The notes under the pieces: model-generated
Database searches by the model: none
Told to the model about the DNA's origin: nothing
What the model saw: the letters and a program-made list of their open reading frames with translations, nothing else
Part shown: in pieces, positions 63,750 to 64,000 of the stretch
How the letters are laid out: every line of letters starts with the position of its first letter
Numbering within the stretch: the first letter of the stretch is position 1
Program-made: the position numbers and the translations under genes
Source: Gillisia limnaea DSM 15749
Lineage (GTDB): Bacteria; Bacteroidota; Bacteroidia; Flavobacteriales; Flavobacteriaceae
NCBI RefSeq assembly: GCF_000243235.1
Contig: NZ_JH594606.1
Coordinates: forward strand, 3,367,609-3,431,608
Direction of reading: 5' to 3'
Length of the DNA: 64,000 bases

Positions 63750-64000
63750 ATGAAGAGTTTGATCCTGGCTCAGGATGAACGCTAGCGGCAGGCTTAACAC
63801 ATGCAAGTCGAGGGGTAACAGGGTGCTTGCACCGCTGACGACCGGCGCACGGGTGCGTAACGCGTATACAATCTACCTTATAGAGGGGAATAGCCCAGAG
63901 AAATTTGGATTAATGCCCCATAGTATTATTGAATAGCATTATTTAATAATTAAACATTTATGGCTATAAGATGAGTATGCGTTCTATTAGCTAGATGGTA
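63750..64000 (+). rRNA. rrs: 16S ribosomal RNA (5' part)
   Basis: AGAGTTTGATCCTGGCTCAG at 63754-63773 is the universal start of bacterial 16S rRNA. AACACATGCAAGTCGAGGGG and GGCGCACGGGTGCGTAACGC follow, with TACCTTATAGAGGGGAATAG and a long AT-rich V2 region typical of Flavobacteriaceae. The first base of the mature RNA is placed at about 63747-63750 by comparison with E. coli. It continues beyond the right edge. Confidence 0.98.

Overview
The window comes from a member of the Flavobacteriaceae (phylum Bacteroidota). Support: gliding-motility genes gldF/gldG, Bacteroidota-type promoters (TAnnTTTG at -7), flavobacterial families (DUF4494, DUF4294, a TonB-dependent receptor with a CarboxypepD_reg-like plug extension), and the 5' end of a 16S rRNA gene at the right edge whose sequence is of flavobacterial type. 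I did not compute composition; the host parts look moderately AT-rich and the 9.4-29 kb block visibly more so.

Layout. 1-8.4 kb is host DNA: a truncated SLC12-like permease, DUF4494, an unusual DUF4242/cyclase-fold/AraC regulator next to a cupin and a frameshifted BBE-type FAD oxidoreductase, and two small envelope proteins. 8600-34665 is a 26-kb genomic island in the 3' end of mnmE (trmE). Its ends are a 23-bp direct repeat (one mismatch) made of the last codons of mnmE, the same type of target used by SGI1. The tyrosine integrase lies next to mnmE, with clustered GGTGCA sites beside it. From right to left the island carries: integrase, a small membrane protein, a HipBST-like toxin-antitoxin operon with split HipA, an excisionase-like HTH protein, a truncated VapE-like protein, an IS1182-like transposase relic, a complete type I restriction-modification operon (hsdR-hsdM-hsdS), a pair of GYF_2 membrane proteins, a three-gene PtuA-like ATPase / HNH nuclease / AbiV-like operon, a decayed gene, and a very large (2145 aa) Avs-like STAND NTPase with a Cap4-type nuclease domain, overlapping a 238-aa partner. 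It is therefore a defence island.

The most unusual signal is in the restriction operon's downstream cargo. Two decayed copies of the 3' end of hsdS lie behind the functional hsdS, one before the GYF pair and one before the ATPase/HNH/AbiV operon. Both have a TAG stop at the same Gln codon. They look like scars of stepwise gain of defence modules behind hsdS.

34.6-63 kb is ordinary host chromosome: mnmE (containing two short dispersed repeats in frame), DUF4870, a CheB/CheR-PAS fusion with a hybrid PAS histidine kinase and LuxR-type response regulator, further signalling fragments, dnaN, gldG-gldF, a monooxygenase, a SAM hydroxide adenosyltransferase, phoH, purC, a GH16 laminarinase-type enzyme, acs, a TonB-dependent receptor followed by an SGNH lipoprotein (likely one outer-membrane uptake unit) with a truncated duplicate of its tail, topoisomerase IB, an M42 peptidase and DUF4294. 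The last kilobase is an rRNA operon leader with three near-identical tandem promoters, then the start of 16S rRNA.
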